A stretch of 64,000 bases of DNA from Maribacter polysaccharolyticus (GCF_028882255.1 NZ_JARBUY010000008.1:4509-68508), one strand, 5' to 3'. Counted from the first letter of the stretch, positions 17,764-26,984 are shown. The notes: generated from the letters alone by a model not told the origin. Numbers and translations: made by a program.

Positions 17764-18113
17764 GCGCAATGTTCAAGATCGATTATATGATAAATGTCAT
17801 GTTTGATCACAAAGATGAATTTTATGCTATTTAGGGTGGTTAAAATAACAGAAATGCCTTTAATTGTTGGGTTATAATCATAAAAGTGCAAAAACCGGTT
17901 GTGACATCCTTTTAATGGAAAATATTGTAAGCGGATCAAAAAGGGCCTTTTGGCCAAAAAAATGAGTGGGTATGATAAAAATCAGTTTTTTTAACACCGT
18001 CGATCCTTGGATGGTTTTTCTGAATCGTAACCTATGTGTTCGATCTGGGCCGAAATAATCGCGTCCAATAAATAATCGTTTTATTGGGTGGAAGTGCATC
18101 AAAATAGAGGTAT

Positions 18114-18144
18114 AAAAAAAAGACCATCAACAAGGATGGTCTTT
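18114..18144 (-). terminator. Terminator of the nif3 / coiled-coil transcript
   Basis: A perfect 10-bp stem (18119-18128 with 18135-18144), a 6-nt loop, and a T run on the minus strand (18114-18120). It lies 21 nt after the stop at 18166. Confidence 0.88.
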
Positions 18145-18165
18145 GATTATAGTGTAAACGAACTA

Positions 18166-18945
18166 TTAGATCTCACCGAACAATTTCTCCATTTTTTCGG
18201 CTTCTTCCTCGGCCAAAACGGGATCGACTAGGATTCTTCCACTATGTTCGTCGGTAATTATTTTTTTGCGTGATGCGATCTCTACCTGAACCTGTGGTGG
18301 TATGGTAAAGAAAGAACCTCCTGAGGCCCCCCTTTCGATAGGTACGACTGCAAGACCGTTTTTTACGTTATTCCTGATTCTTGTATATGCCTTCACCAAA
18401 CGTTCCTCGATTTGCTCTTGGTACTCCAATGATTTGCTTAAAAGTGCTTTTTCTTCTTTTTCGGTTTCGGCCAAAATAGCGTCCAATTCACTTTTTTTAT
18501 GTTTTAAATGTGATTCGCGCTCGCTTAATTTTTCTTTGGTAGCGGCAATCACCTCTTTTTTCTGCTCTATCTGGGCTTTGAACTCCTTGATGTTCTTTTC
18601 GGCAAGTTGTATTTCCAATTCCTGGAACTCAAGTTCTTTACTGATGGAATTGAATTCCCTGCTGTTACGGACATTTTTTTGTTGCTCCGTATATTTTTTG
18701 ATCAATCCTTTGGATTCATCGATCAGGTTTTTCTTTGCCGTAATTTCGAAGTTTATCGTCTCAACATCGGTCTTTAGCTTGTCCAATCTGGTTTTCAAAC
18801 CAAGTACATCATCTTCCAAATCCTCGACCTCTAAGGGTAACTCCCCTCGAACATTCCGTATTTCATCAACTCTGGAATCGATTAATTGCAAGTCGTACAA
18901 TGCCCTAAGCTTCTCTTCTACGGTTATATCACCTTTTTTTGCCAT
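18166..18945 (-). CDS. Coiled-coil protein of the C4-type zinc-ribbon (DUF164) family, without cysteines
   Basis: A 259-residue protein. Residues about 10-195 are a long charged coiled coil. The C-terminal 60 residues keep the zinc-ribbon framework (GGSFFTIPPQVQVEIASRKK, then HSGRILVDP), in which other phyla have CxxC pairs before IPPQ and before GRIL. Here the whole protein contains no Cys, so it cannot bind zinc in the usual way. It starts 2 nt after the nif3 stop, the conserved partner arrangement, and shares its terminator. The family has been linked to cell-envelope or nucleic-acid processes without a settled role. Confidence 0.85.
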   Translation of the reverse strand: MAKKGDITVEEKLRALYDLQLIDSRVDEIRNVRGELPLEVEDLEDDVLGLKTRLDKLKTDVETINFEITAKKNLIDESKGLIKKYTEQQKNVRNSREFNSISKELEFQELEIQLAEKNIKEFKAQIEQKKEVIAATKEKLSERESHLKHKKSELDAILAETEKEEKALLSKSLEYQEQIEERLVKAYTRIRNNVKNGLAVVPIERGASGGSFFTIPPQVQVEIASRKKIITDEHSGRILVDPVLAEEEAEKMEKLFGEI

Positions 18946-18947
18946 AC

Positions 18948-20042
18948 TTATAAATACTTGATAGGATTCGTTTTACTTCCCGATAAACGGATTGCAAAAT
19001 TAGGAATTTTTTTTGTAAGATAATCAACTAAAAGATTTTTTGTAAACTGTTCTGTTTCATAGTGTCCGATATCGGCAATGACCATTGTTCCTTCCGCTTC
19101 GAAAAACTGGTGGTATTTTACGTCTGCGGTAATGAAAATGTCTGCTCCTGAGGCTTTTGCGGCTTTTATGGCAAAAGCCCCACTACCTCCCAAAACCGCT
19201 ACTTTTTCAATGGGCTTTTCCCGTAAGGCGGAGTGTCGAATACCATGGGCATGCATCCTTTCCTTGACCTTGAGCAGAAAATCGACCTCCTTCATCGGTT
19301 TTTCGAGGTGGCCTATCATGCCCATCCCGATATCTTGATCGGTATTTTCAAGGGTAAGGACCTCATAGGCCACTTCTTCATACGGGTGGTGCTTAAAGAG
19401 GGCGCTCATTACTTTCTTTTCAACATGGGATTTAAAGGTAATGTTGAGTTGCATTTCTTTCTCAAAATGGGTTTGGCCTATCCGGCCTTTTGTGGGATGG
19501 GCATTTTCATTGGCTTTGTACGAGCCCGTACCCTCGGCAGAAAAGCTACAGTTGCTATAGTTGCCGATAGTACCCGCCCCAGCTTCGAATAATGCGTTTT
19601 TTAGATCGTCGGCCGCTTCAAGGGGTACATAGGTGGTCAGTTTTTTGATGGTGTTTTTTTGGGGGATAAGTATTTTGGGTTCCATGATGTCCAATACCCG
19701 ACAGATTTCGGCATTGACCCCTTGCATGACATTGTCCAAGGCGGTATGCATGCTATAGATCGCAATATGGTTTTGGATGGCTTTTATGACCACACGTTCA
19801 ACGTAGGTTTTGCCTGTGAGTTTTTTAAGTCCGTTGAAAATAATCGGATGGAAACTGACGATCAGGTTACAGTTTTGGGCAATGGCCTCTTCGACCACAT
19901 TTTCCAAAGTATCCAAGGTTACTAGGATTCCCGTAACTTTCTGATGGTCATCGCCGACCAAAAGGCCTACATTGTCAAAATCCTCAGCAAGGCCCAAAGG
20001 GGCCAATTCTTCCAATATCCCGGTTACTTCTTTTACGATCAT
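18948..20042 (-). CDS. Nif3-like dinuclear metal-centre protein
   Basis: A 364-residue protein of the NIF3/YbgI family in its long form with an inserted PII-like domain in the middle (about residues 130-235). Metal-binding positions are visible: SFHPIIF, MHTALDN and, near the C terminus, ITADVKYHQFFEAE and DIGHYETE. The family is annotated as GTP cyclohydrolase I type 2-like from structural work, but the cellular role is unsettled. It is the first gene of a two-gene operon with the coiled-coil protein and diverges from lpxK with 50 bp between. Confidence 0.92.
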   Translation of the reverse strand: MIVKEVTGILEELAPLGLAEDFDNVGLLVGDDHQKVTGILVTLDTLENVVEEAIAQNCNLIVSFHPIIFNGLKKLTGKTYVERVVIKAIQNHIAIYSMHTALDNVMQGVNAEICRVLDIMEPKILIPQKNTIKKLTTYVPLEAADDLKNALFEAGAGTIGNYSNCSFSAEGTGSYKANENAHPTKGRIGQTHFEKEMQLNITFKSHVEKKVMSALFKHHPYEEVAYEVLTLENTDQDIGMGMIGHLEKPMKEVDFLLKVKERMHAHGIRHSALREKPIEKVAVLGGSGAFAIKAAKASGADIFITADVKYHQFFEAEGTMVIADIGHYETEQFTKNLLVDYLTKKIPNFAIRLSGSKTNPIKYL

Positions 20043-20063
20043 TTTCTTGTTTTATAGGGTTAT

Positions 20064-20071
20064 CAAAGATA
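20064..20071 (-). promoter_or_regulatory. -7 box of the nif3 operon
   Basis: TATCTTTG on the minus strand, 21 nt before the nif3 start. It sits in the short nif3-lpxK divergent gap. Confidence 0.5.
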
Positions 20072-20092
20072 AAATATTATAATTTCGTTCTA

Positions 20093-21091
20093 ATGCAACT
20101 CCTTAGAAAATTAGCTTTTCCGATTTCCCTGGTCTATGGCCTGGTGGTACATGTCAGAAATGTACTCTATGATTTCGGTATTTTAAAAAGTACTTCGTTC
20201 AAAACCCCAACGATCTGTGTGGGCAACCTAAGTGTCGGTGGCACCGGTAAAACACCGATGATCGAGTATTTGGTGGCCCTACTGCAAGATAGGTATAAGG
20301 TGGCCGTGCTGAGTCGGGGATATAAACGTAAATCCAAAGGGTTTCAAATAGCATCGGACGGAGGTAATGTGGAAGAACTTGGCGATGAGCCCTACCAGAT
20401 TTTCAAGAAATTCCCGAAAATAACCGTGGCCGTCGATGCCGATCGGTGCAATGGGATCGCCAATCTGGAAAAATCGGTACATCCTGACCTGGTCTTATTG
20501 GACGATGCCTTTCAACACCGTAAGGTAAAGCCCGGTTTTTCGATATTGCTTACCGCCTACGACGGTTTATATAGTAAGGATCGGTATTTGCCCACGGGCA
20601 ATTTAAGGGATTCCAAAAGGGAAGCCCGAAGGGCCCATGTGATCGTGGTGACCAAATGTCCCGATACTTTGGATAATGAACGGCAAACCCAAGTATTGAA
20701 ATCGTTAAAGCCCAAAAAGGAGCAACAGGTATTGTTCAGCCAATTAAGGTATGACCATCGCCTAAAAGGGAACGGGGCCCCGTTATCGTTGGAGGATCTT
20801 TTGGGGCAAAGGGTAACCTTGGTCACGGGAATAGCCAATCCGAAGCCCTTGGTGGGTTATTTGATCGATCGGGGTGTTGATTTGGAACATCTGGAATATA
20901 GGGACCACCATTTTTTCAGCACTTCCGAAATTGGACTTTTCAATTCAAAACCGATCGTACTGACCACCGAAAAGGATTTTGCCCGATTAAAGGGCAAAGT
21001 GGCCGATCTGTATTATATACAGGTAAAGCACGAATTCCTTAATGGAGGAGGGGCGATTTTGGAAAAGGCGATCCACGATTTTATGCAATAG
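20093..21091 (+). CDS. lpxK: Tetraacyldisaccharide 4'-kinase
   Basis: A 332-residue LpxK, the lipid A enzyme that phosphorylates the 4' position of the disaccharide. Walker A is GGTGKT at residues 49-54 in VGNLSVGGTGKTPMIEYL, with the LxK-type SRGYKRKSKGF and LLDDAFQHRKVK blocks (the DDxxQH Asp/His pair), and LTTEKDFARL near the C terminus. The N-terminal hydrophobic stretch anchors it to the inner membrane. The stop overlaps the 3' end of the convergent kinase gene by 11 bp. Confidence 0.95.
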   Translation: MQLLRKLAFPISLVYGLVVHVRNVLYDFGILKSTSFKTPTICVGNLSVGGTGKTPMIEYLVALLQDRYKVAVLSRGYKRKSKGFQIASDGGNVEELGDEPYQIFKKFPKITVAVDADRCNGIANLEKSVHPDLVLLDDAFQHRKVKPGFSILLTAYDGLYSKDRYLPTGNLRDSKREARRAHVIVVTKCPDTLDNERQTQVLKSLKPKKEQQVLFSQLRYDHRLKGNGAPLSLEDLLGQRVTLVTGIANPKPLVGYLIDRGVDLEHLEYRDHHFFSTSEIGLFNSKPIVLTTEKDFARLKGKVADLYYIQVKHEFLNGGGAILEKAIHDFMQ

Positions 21092-23309
21092 GGGAGCTGT
21101 TCGTTTGTTTCCCGAAGATATTCTCGCCTATTTTTTGATAAAAAACCTCGGGTTTAAAAGGTTTGGTGACGATGTCGTTACAGCCGGCGGCATAAAAGAC
21201 CTCCAAACTATCGTCCAAAGAAATGGCCGTAAGGGCTATGATAGGGGTGATCTTGTCGAACTTCCGTATTTCGATCGTCGCTTCGTCCCCACTGATCCCC
21301 GGCATATGGATATCCATTAAAATGGCATCATACGTATTCTTTTTTGCCAATTCTATCGCTTCCGTACCGTTGTTCGCAATATCGGCCTCGATTTCTTTCT
21401 TTGACAACATTTTCTTGGTAATGACCTGATTGATCTTATTGTCTTCCACGATCAATATACGAAGTCCCTTAAAATCATAATCCTCTTTGACGATCTCAAA
21501 AGGAACGTTGTCGATGATGTTGTCCTTGCATTTCAACTTCAATTCAAAGTAAAAAGCACTTCCTTTGCCCAATTCACTTTCCAATTTTATCTTACTGTCG
21601 AACAGGCCTAGTAGGCTTTTTACGATGGTCAGCCCCAAACCGGTGCCTCCGTATTCCCTATTGATCTGTATGGAACCTTGTTCAAACCCATCAAATATTT
21701 TTTCCTGCTGTTCTTTTGAAATACCGATTCCGTTATCCTTGACCTCGAAATACACGGTAATCTCATCCTCTTCTTTATGAACCATTTGGGCTTTTACCGT
21801 GACCTCCCCATTTTTGGTGAACTTTAGCGCATTTCCGATAAGGTTCATGAAAATCTGTGAGAGTTTTACGGGATCGCTCATCAGATGCGAAGGAATGCTC
21901 TCGTCATAGTCCAGGATCAGTTTGGTTCTGTTGCCCTTGGCACTTTGTTGTAGGGAGTCGATGACTTCCTTTAAAAGCCTATTGAGGTTGAATTCCATGA
22001 TCAATGGTTCCAACTTATCCGCATCGATCTTATTGATATGAAGAATATCATTGATGAAATTGAGTAGGTAATCCCCTGAAAATTTCAAGGCCTTAAGATG
22101 TTCTATTTGATTTTCGTTCGGATTTTCTTCCAACAATAAATGCGTAAGACCCGTAACGGCATACAGCGGTGTTCGTAGTTCGTGGCTAACGGTCGATAGG
22201 AAGTTCGTTTTGGCTTCCATGGCACTGACCGCCTCATCCCTGGCGGCCTGCAACTCACTGTTCTTTGTATGGAGTAGGGCGTTCGTTTTTAACTTTATCT
22301 GATTGTTCCTGTATAACGATACGGCCAATAGCGAGATGATGATCAAGAAAGCGGAAGTCAGTATGGCAGTAATCTCGGAGCGGTTTGCCGATTTGCTCAA
22401 CTCCTCAATACGTTCGTCCTGGCGCTTGATCTCATTGGCCATGTTCTCATTGTGGATCTCATCGGCCGTTTTGGTTTCTATGCTCAGTTTTTCGATACCG
22501 AAAAGGGAGTCTTTGGCGGTTTGTAAATTACGTGTGGCCGTTAGGGCATTTTGATAGTTGCCAATATTTTCATTGGCCTCGGCCAAGAGACTGTTACCGT
22601 TTACTATCTCGATCGAAAATCCATTTTCCTCGGCCAACCTTAGGGCATTCTCCGCATTCTTGGCCGCATCCTCATAATTTCCGGTTTTCATTTGGGTTGA
22701 GGCAAGTCCTAGATAAGCCCTGGTGGAAAGGTATTCCTTTTCGTATATATCGGTGTTTACGATCAACGAATTGAAATTCTTCGTTGCACTCTCGTATTTT
22801 TCCAGGTTGAGGTAGATTTCACCTTCGGTCAATAAAATATTGTTGAAGAAATTCCGATCATTATTGAGCTGCCGTGCCTCATTGAGCATAAAAATGGCTT
22901 GGAAGTTCTGATCGTCCCTAAAAAGTAGGATGGCTTCGATATATTTGTAGATGGCATCACCATAAGGATATTCCACTTCGTTCAAAAGTACCTTTGCCCT
23001 ATCCCAATAATACTTGGTCGTATTTACCTTATTCAATTTTAAATAAAGCAAAGCGAACATATTGTAACTGTCGATAAGCTTTTTGACGTCTTTGTTCGCT
23101 TCGGCCAATGAGGCGGCCTTCTCCAAAGACCGGAGTGCTAGGTCTATTTGGTTTTTGTTCCTATAGGTCCTGGCCTCTTCAAAGTAGGATTCCACATCGT
23201 TTTGGGCCGTATTGTCTTGGGCATAGGTGGTGCTGCAAATGCCAAGGCACAAGCACAAGAAGACCAAGGTTAAGCCTTTTAGGCCGATATATGGTTTTTT
23301 AATGTTCAA
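21081..23309 (-). CDS. Hybrid sensor histidine kinase with TPR sensor region
   Basis: A 742-residue protein. Signal peptide to about 30 (ending TYAQ), TPR-like helices about 40-265, one membrane helix about 313-333, HisKA with His376 (STVSHELRTPL), then an HATPase with DNGIGI and GGTGLGL. A receiver domain follows at about 625-735 with phospho-acceptor Asp666 (ILMDIHMPG). No DNA-binding domain follows, so output must pass on through phosphotransfer. The start is a TTG overlapping the gap stop (TTGA); no other start keeps the signal peptide. It is probably coupled to gap; the signal is unknown. Confidence 0.9.
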   Translation of the reverse strand: MNIKKPYIGLKGLTLVFLCLCLGICSTTYAQDNTAQNDVESYFEEARTYRNKNQIDLALRSLEKAASLAEANKDVKKLIDSYNMFALLYLKLNKVNTTKYYWDRAKVLLNEVEYPYGDAIYKYIEAILLFRDDQNFQAIFMLNEARQLNNDRNFFNNILLTEGEIYLNLEKYESATKNFNSLIVNTDIYEKEYLSTRAYLGLASTQMKTGNYEDAAKNAENALRLAEENGFSIEIVNGNSLLAEANENIGNYQNALTATRNLQTAKDSLFGIEKLSIETKTADEIHNENMANEIKRQDERIEELSKSANRSEITAILTSAFLIIISLLAVSLYRNNQIKLKTNALLHTKNSELQAARDEAVSAMEAKTNFLSTVSHELRTPLYAVTGLTHLLLEENPNENQIEHLKALKFSGDYLLNFINDILHINKIDADKLEPLIMEFNLNRLLKEVIDSLQQSAKGNRTKLILDYDESIPSHLMSDPVKLSQIFMNLIGNALKFTKNGEVTVKAQMVHKEEDEITVYFEVKDNGIGISKEQQEKIFDGFEQGSIQINREYGGTGLGLTIVKSLLGLFDSKIKLESELGKGSAFYFELKLKCKDNIIDNVPFEIVKEDYDFKGLRILIVEDNKINQVITKKMLSKKEIEADIANNGTEAIELAKKNTYDAILMDIHMPGISGDEATIEIRKFDKITPIIALTAISLDDSLEVFYAAGCNDIVTKPFKPEVFYQKIGENIFGKQTNSSPIA

Positions 23310-24316
23310 ACAAATCTTTTTTCTATTAATAAGTTGATGACGTCAATGATCCTATTGCTGTATCCTGTTTCATTGTCGTACCAACCAATGATCTTTACCA
23401 TTTTTCCAATTACGGAAGTCATTATAGAATCAAACGTACAAGAGTGATAAGTATTGTTTATGTCGATGGAAACTATAGGGTCTTCGGTATAAAAAAGTAT
23501 GTTTTTCAGTTCATTTTCAGATGCATCCTTAAATGCATCGTTGATTTCTTGGATGGAGGTTTCTTTTTTTACGTTGAAAGTTATGTCGGTTAACGAGTTG
23601 TTGGGGACCGGTACCCGAATGCCACAACCCCCTATGACGTTGGCAAGTTCGGGAAAAATCCTCGTAAGTGCTTTGGCCGCCCCTGTAGTTGTCGGGATAA
23701 TCGATTGGGAGGCCGCCCTCGCCCTACGCAGGTCGTTATGCGGCTGATCGTGTAGGCTCTGATCGGTAGTATAGGAGTGTATGGTGGTAATATATGCCTG
23801 TTCAATACCGCATAGTCCGTTGATCACTTTGATCATCGGCGCGGCATTATTGGTCGTACAGGAGGCATTGGAGATAATGTCGTCCTCGGACCCTATTATA
23901 CTTTCATTGACGCCAAAGACGATCATTTTTATCGATTCATCAATCGGGGGGACAGAGAGTATGACTTTTTTGGCACCATTGTTCAAATGGTGCTGCAACG
24001 CTTCCTTGGTTTTGAATTTGCCACTGCATTCCACAACGATATCCACCTGATGTTTTGCCCAGGGGATGTGCTCCGGCGAACTCTCGTTCGTCAAGGGGAT
24101 TTTTTTGCCATTGATGAGTATACCGTCGGGATCATGGGTGATCCCATTGTTCCATACCCCATGTATACTGTCGTATTTAAGGAGGTGGGCCAAGGTTCTG
24201 GCATTTGCCAAATCGTTGATGGCCACAACATTCAGGTGTGGATGGTCGTTCAATAATCTGAATAGGGTACGGCCGATCCTACCGAAACCATTAATGCCGA
24301 TATTGATTTTTTTCAT
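23306..24316 (-). CDS. gap: Glyceraldehyde-3-phosphate dehydrogenase
   Basis: A 336-residue type I GAPDH. Seen: the NAD fold INGFGRIGRTLFR, Asp35 (AINDL) which favours NAD, active-site Cys153 in SNASCTTN, and the WYDNETGYSNR block. It lies between lipA (stop 48 nt upstream) and the hybrid kinase, which it overlaps by 4 nt. That is not a classical glycolytic operon, so this may be one of several gap copies. Confidence 0.95.
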   Translation of the reverse strand: MKKINIGINGFGRIGRTLFRLLNDHPHLNVVAINDLANARTLAHLLKYDSIHGVWNNGITHDPDGILINGKKIPLTNESSPEHIPWAKHQVDIVVECSGKFKTKEALQHHLNNGAKKVILSVPPIDESIKMIVFGVNESIIGSEDDIISNASCTTNNAAPMIKVINGLCGIEQAYITTIHSYTTDQSLHDQPHNDLRRARAASQSIIPTTTGAAKALTRIFPELANVIGGCGIRVPVPNNSLTDITFNVKKETSIQEINDAFKDASENELKNILFYTEDPIVSIDINNTYHSCTFDSIMTSVIGKMVKIIGWYDNETGYSNRIIDVINLLIEKRFV

Positions 24317-24364
24317 AGAAAGCGTCCTATTTGTTTTTTGGTAATCCTTAAAAGGCCGCGCACA

Positions 24365-25231
24365 TTAATTGATATGCTTGTGGGCCTTGTAGGAGGAGCG
24401 AACCAATGCCCCGCTTTCAACATGTCTGAAGCCCATTTTATAGCCGGCTTCCTCGTATTTTTTGAACTGTTCCGGGAGGATGAATTTTTGTACGGGTAAA
24501 TGTTTTTTCGAGGGCTGTAGGTATTGCCCGATGGTAACCACATCTACCTTGGCATTTCTTAGGTCCTCCATGGTTTCCAACACTTCTTCTTCGAGCTCAC
24601 CGAGCCCTAGCATGATTCCCGATTTGGTTCGGTTTGCCCCTTGGTCGTGTAAATACCTCAATACCTCTAGACTTCTTTCGTACTTGGCCTGAATGCGTAC
24701 TTCCCTTGTAAGCCTTTTAACGGTCTCCATATTGTGGGAAATAACTTCCGGTGCCACTTCGACAATTCGGTCTAAATGCCTTTCGATACCCTGAAAATCA
24801 GGGATAAGCGTTTCCAGGGTGGTTTTTGGACTCGTTCTTCGAATGGCCTTGACCGTTTCTGCCCATATGATGGACCCCATATCCTTTAAATCGTCCCGAT
24901 CGACCGAGGTTATCACCGCATGTTTGATCTCCATTAATTTAATGGATCTAGCCACTTTTTCGGGTTCCGCCCAATCAACCGAAGAAGGTCGGCCTGTCTG
25001 AACCCCACAGAATCCGCAAGAACGGGTGCATATGTTACCTAAAATCATGAATGTGGCGGTACCTTCGCCCCAACATTCCCCCATATTGGGGCAACTCCCG
25101 GAGGTGCAAATGGTATTCAGTTCATATTTATCCACTAATCCCCGTAATTGGGTGTATTTTTTTCCGGTCGGTAACTTAACACGCAACCATTTTGGTTTGC
25201 CTGCCGGGGGAATAACGCTCTCTACAGCCAT
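24365..25231 (-). CDS. lipA: Lipoyl synthase
   Basis: A 288-residue radical SAM enzyme that inserts two sulfurs into octanoyl groups on E2/GcvH. Both iron-sulfur sites are visible: the auxiliary cluster Cys42, Cys47 and Cys53 (CTSGSCPNMGEC) and the radical SAM CxxxCxxC at 68-75 (CTRSCGFC). The C-terminal RSSYKAHKH Ser ligand is also present. A -7 box lies 15 nt upstream. Gap and the hybrid kinase follow, perhaps on the same mRNA. Confidence 0.97.
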   Translation of the reverse strand: MAVESVIPPAGKPKWLRVKLPTGKKYTQLRGLVDKYELNTICTSGSCPNMGECWGEGTATFMILGNICTRSCGFCGVQTGRPSSVDWAEPEKVARSIKLMEIKHAVITSVDRDDLKDMGSIIWAETVKAIRRTSPKTTLETLIPDFQGIERHLDRIVEVAPEVISHNMETVKRLTREVRIQAKYERSLEVLRYLHDQGANRTKSGIMLGLGELEEEVLETMEDLRNAKVDVVTIGQYLQPSKKHLPVQKFILPEQFKKYEEAGYKMGFRHVESGALVRSSYKAHKHIN

Positions 25232-25246
25232 AGATTCAATTTTCTA

Positions 25247-25254
25247 CAAATATA
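25247..25254 (-). promoter_or_regulatory. -7 box before lipA
   Basis: TATATTTG on the minus strand, 15 nt before the lipA start. Confidence 0.5.
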
Positions 25255-25337
25255 CGAACAAAATAATGTACGGCCCATCATTCAAAATGGTAATGAAAAC
25301 CCAATAGGTAGGGGCCTTTTGAACACTATAAAAGGGT

Positions 25338-25898
25338 TTATTTCTTTTTTTTGATGATTTCGGCCAGTAATTTTTTGGCCCTTAACAACTTCACTTTGAT
25401 ATTGTTGATCGGTTCGTTCAGTTCTTTGGCAATGGCGGCATAGCTCAGCTCTTGAAAATAGCGGAGATTGATCACCTCTTGGTAATGGGGTTTCAATTTT
25501 TTGATATTTTCCAAAAGGGTTGCCAAATTCTGTTCAATGATCAGCTTGTCCTCAGCGGTAGGGGCATCGTCCAATACCTTGGAAATCGCATCCGGGCTGC
25601 CGCTACTTTGAAAGATGTTTCTTTTTCTTTTGCGGATCAAATCAATGTGGATATTTTTCGAAATCGTAATCAGCCAAGTCTTGAATTTGTACGATTCGTC
25701 GTAGGTGTCGATTTTGTCAAATGCTTTTGAAAAGGTCTGTATGGTGATGTCCTCAGCGTCATTTTCATTTTCGGTACGCTTGAGTTGGAACCCGTAAACA
25801 TCGTTCCAAAAAGTATCCAACAAACTACTGAAGGCTATTTGGTTGCCCATTTTTGCCCTGTTGATCGTTTCATGTAAGGATTCTTCGCTATTAATCAC
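25338..25898 (-). CDS. ECF-type RNA polymerase sigma factor
   Basis: A 186-residue sigma-70 family protein with region 2 (DVYGFQLKRTENENDAEDITIQTFSKAF, then FKTWLITISKN) and region 4 (VINLRYFQELSYAAIAKELN). The start is a GTG at 25898, since the only nearby ATG is 16 codons inside. The basic C terminus ends in KKKK. No anti-sigma gene is adjacent; instead a Cys-rich membrane protein precedes it by 35 nt in the same direction. Its regulon is unknown. Confidence 0.88.
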   Translation of the reverse strand: MINSEESLHETINRAKMGNQIAFSSLLDTFWNDVYGFQLKRTENENDAEDITIQTFSKAFDKIDTYDESYKFKTWLITISKNIHIDLIRKRKRNIFQSSGSPDAISKVLDDAPTAEDKLIIEQNLATLLENIKKLKPHYQEVINLRYFQELSYAAIAKELNEPINNIKVKLLRAKKLLAEIIKKKK

Positions 25899-25933
25899 GT
25901 CAGAGCAATGGTTTATGTCCTCCGGGTTGGTTT

Positions 25934-26143
25934 TCAGTGCAGTTTTGGGGCCGTTTCGTTCTCACAATCCCGCTCGCCCGGTAATTTCCCGCACATGCCA
26001 CAGGCTTCCCCATCTTTGTTCAGGAAAGGACTTTGACTGGCGCAAGTTCCTGCGAAACGTCCATTTTTCTTAGACCAAATTTTAATGGCTATACCTGCAA
26101 AGGCTACTGCTAAAAGACCTATTGTCAATAGAATGAGTTTCAT
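25934..26143 (-). CDS. Small Cys-rich membrane or secreted protein
   Basis: 69 residues from the ATG at 26143, which has a -7 box 14 nt upstream. An N-terminal hydrophobic helix (LILLTIGLLAVAFAGIAI) is followed by GTCASQSPFLNKDGEACGMCGK, with four Cys in two spaced pairs including CGMC, and a hydrophilic end. I have seen similar small proteins in flavobacterial genomes without a function. The CxxC suggests metal or redox chemistry, but that is inference. It precedes the sigma factor gene. Confidence 0.7.
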   Translation of the reverse strand: MKLILLTIGLLAVAFAGIAIKIWSKKNGRFAGTCASQSPFLNKDGEACGMCGKLPGERDCENETAPKLH

Positions 26144-26157
26144 AGTGAAATTTTCTA

Positions 26158-26165
26158 CAAAGATA
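26158..26165 (-). promoter_or_regulatory. -7 box of the small Cys-rich protein and sigma factor
   Basis: TATCTTTG on the minus strand, 14 nt before the start at 26143, just beyond the anti-sigma terminator. Confidence 0.5.
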
Positions 26166-26199
26166 TAAAAATAAAGCCCTGACTGTATCGTCAAGGCTT
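26166..26199 (-). terminator. Terminator after the anti-sigma factor gene
   Basis: A 10-bp stem with one G-T pair (26174-26183 with 26190-26199) and a T-rich tail on the minus strand. The hairpin starts 27 nt after the stop at 26226. Confidence 0.75.
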
Positions 26200-26225
26200 G
26201 GGAAATATGTACTGTATTTTACGGA

Positions 26226-26984
26226 CTAATAATCGATCTTGGCAACTATATTCTCCACGGTCGGGGTCAGGTTGCCCCCTTTGGGTTCAATGGTAATATA
26301 GCTAACGGCCTCGTCGGCATAGGGCAGTGCAAGTAACTTTTCCTTGCCGGCCTTTTCATCGATGATCCCGAGGTTGATCATTTCACCATTGACCTCGGCC
26401 CACATTTGAAAACTTTGGTTGTCGGCGATATGGGGAAGTTCCTTGACATTGATATAGGACAGCTTTTTTACAGGATTGATATAGGCCACGGCCTTCAGCT
26501 CTTTGGCATTCTTGTTTCCTTTGACATTGAATCTTTTCGTCTGTGGGTTGTTCAATACAATGAATTGGTTTCGGACATCCTCCAGTTCGAGTCGCATGTC
26601 TTCTTTCAAGTTCTCGATCTTGTTGTTCACGATGATATTCTCTTCTTGTAGGCTTTGGTTTTGGTCCCATAGGAAATAGGAGGCCCCGGCGAACATCATC
26701 GCCGCAAAACTGGCCGCGATCGCATACCTGAAGAATTTTTTTCTATTAGCGTTTTCCGATTTGATCCGGGCAAGGATCCTGTCCCGTAACCCGTCGGGAG
26801 TTTTAACCGCGTGTAATTTGGCGAAAATCTCCAAGTTTTCCTGAAGTTCGTTATAGGTTTCCCTTACTTCGGGATACATGGCCAAGTACCTTTCCACTTG
26901 TAAGGATTCGGATTCATCGGTGGTTCCCAATAAATACTTTTCAAGTAGATCGGAATCCAGGAATATTTTTATTTTTTCTTTCAT
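26226..26984 (-). CDS. Anti-sigma factor, RskA-like
   Basis: 252 residues. The N-terminal cytoplasmic part (SDLLEKYLLGTTDESESLQVERYLAMYPEV) is an anti-sigma domain without the zinc motif. One membrane helix (YAIAASFAAMMFAGASYFLW, about 88-107) leads to a periplasmic coiled coil and an RskA-type C-terminal domain (VNGEMINLGIIDEKAG...SYITIEPKGG). The ATG at 26984 overlaps the sigma factor stop (TGATG); a GTG one codon earlier is also possible. The coupling and order mark it as the regulator of the 26984 sigma factor. Confidence 0.88.
   Translation of the reverse strand: MKEKIKIFLDSDLLEKYLLGTTDESESLQVERYLAMYPEVRETYNELQENLEIFAKLHAVKTPDGLRDRILARIKSENANRKKFFRYAIAASFAAMMFAGASYFLWDQNQSLQEENIIVNNKIENLKEDMRLELEDVRNQFIVLNNPQTKRFNVKGNKNAKELKAVAYINPVKKLSYINVKELPHIADNQSFQMWAEVNGEMINLGIIDEKAGKEKLLALPYADEAVSYITIEPKGGNLTPTVENIVAKIDY

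Larger units (their letters stand above)
17729..18165. other. 437-bp intergenic region
   Basis: No gene is seen. It holds the promoter box of the yceI series (17756-17763) at the left and the terminator of the nif3 transcript (18114-18144) at the right. The middle is AT-rich with no repeat I can support. Confidence 0.6.

Noticed and set aside
17742-18102. Two minus-strand ORFs in the 17.7-18.1 kb intergenic region
   Set aside because: No start context, no recognisable domain, biased composition; they overlap the promoter of the yceI series.
21041-21320. Plus-strand ORF of 92 residues past lpxK
   Set aside because: It is an antisense shadow of the receiver domain of the hybrid kinase.
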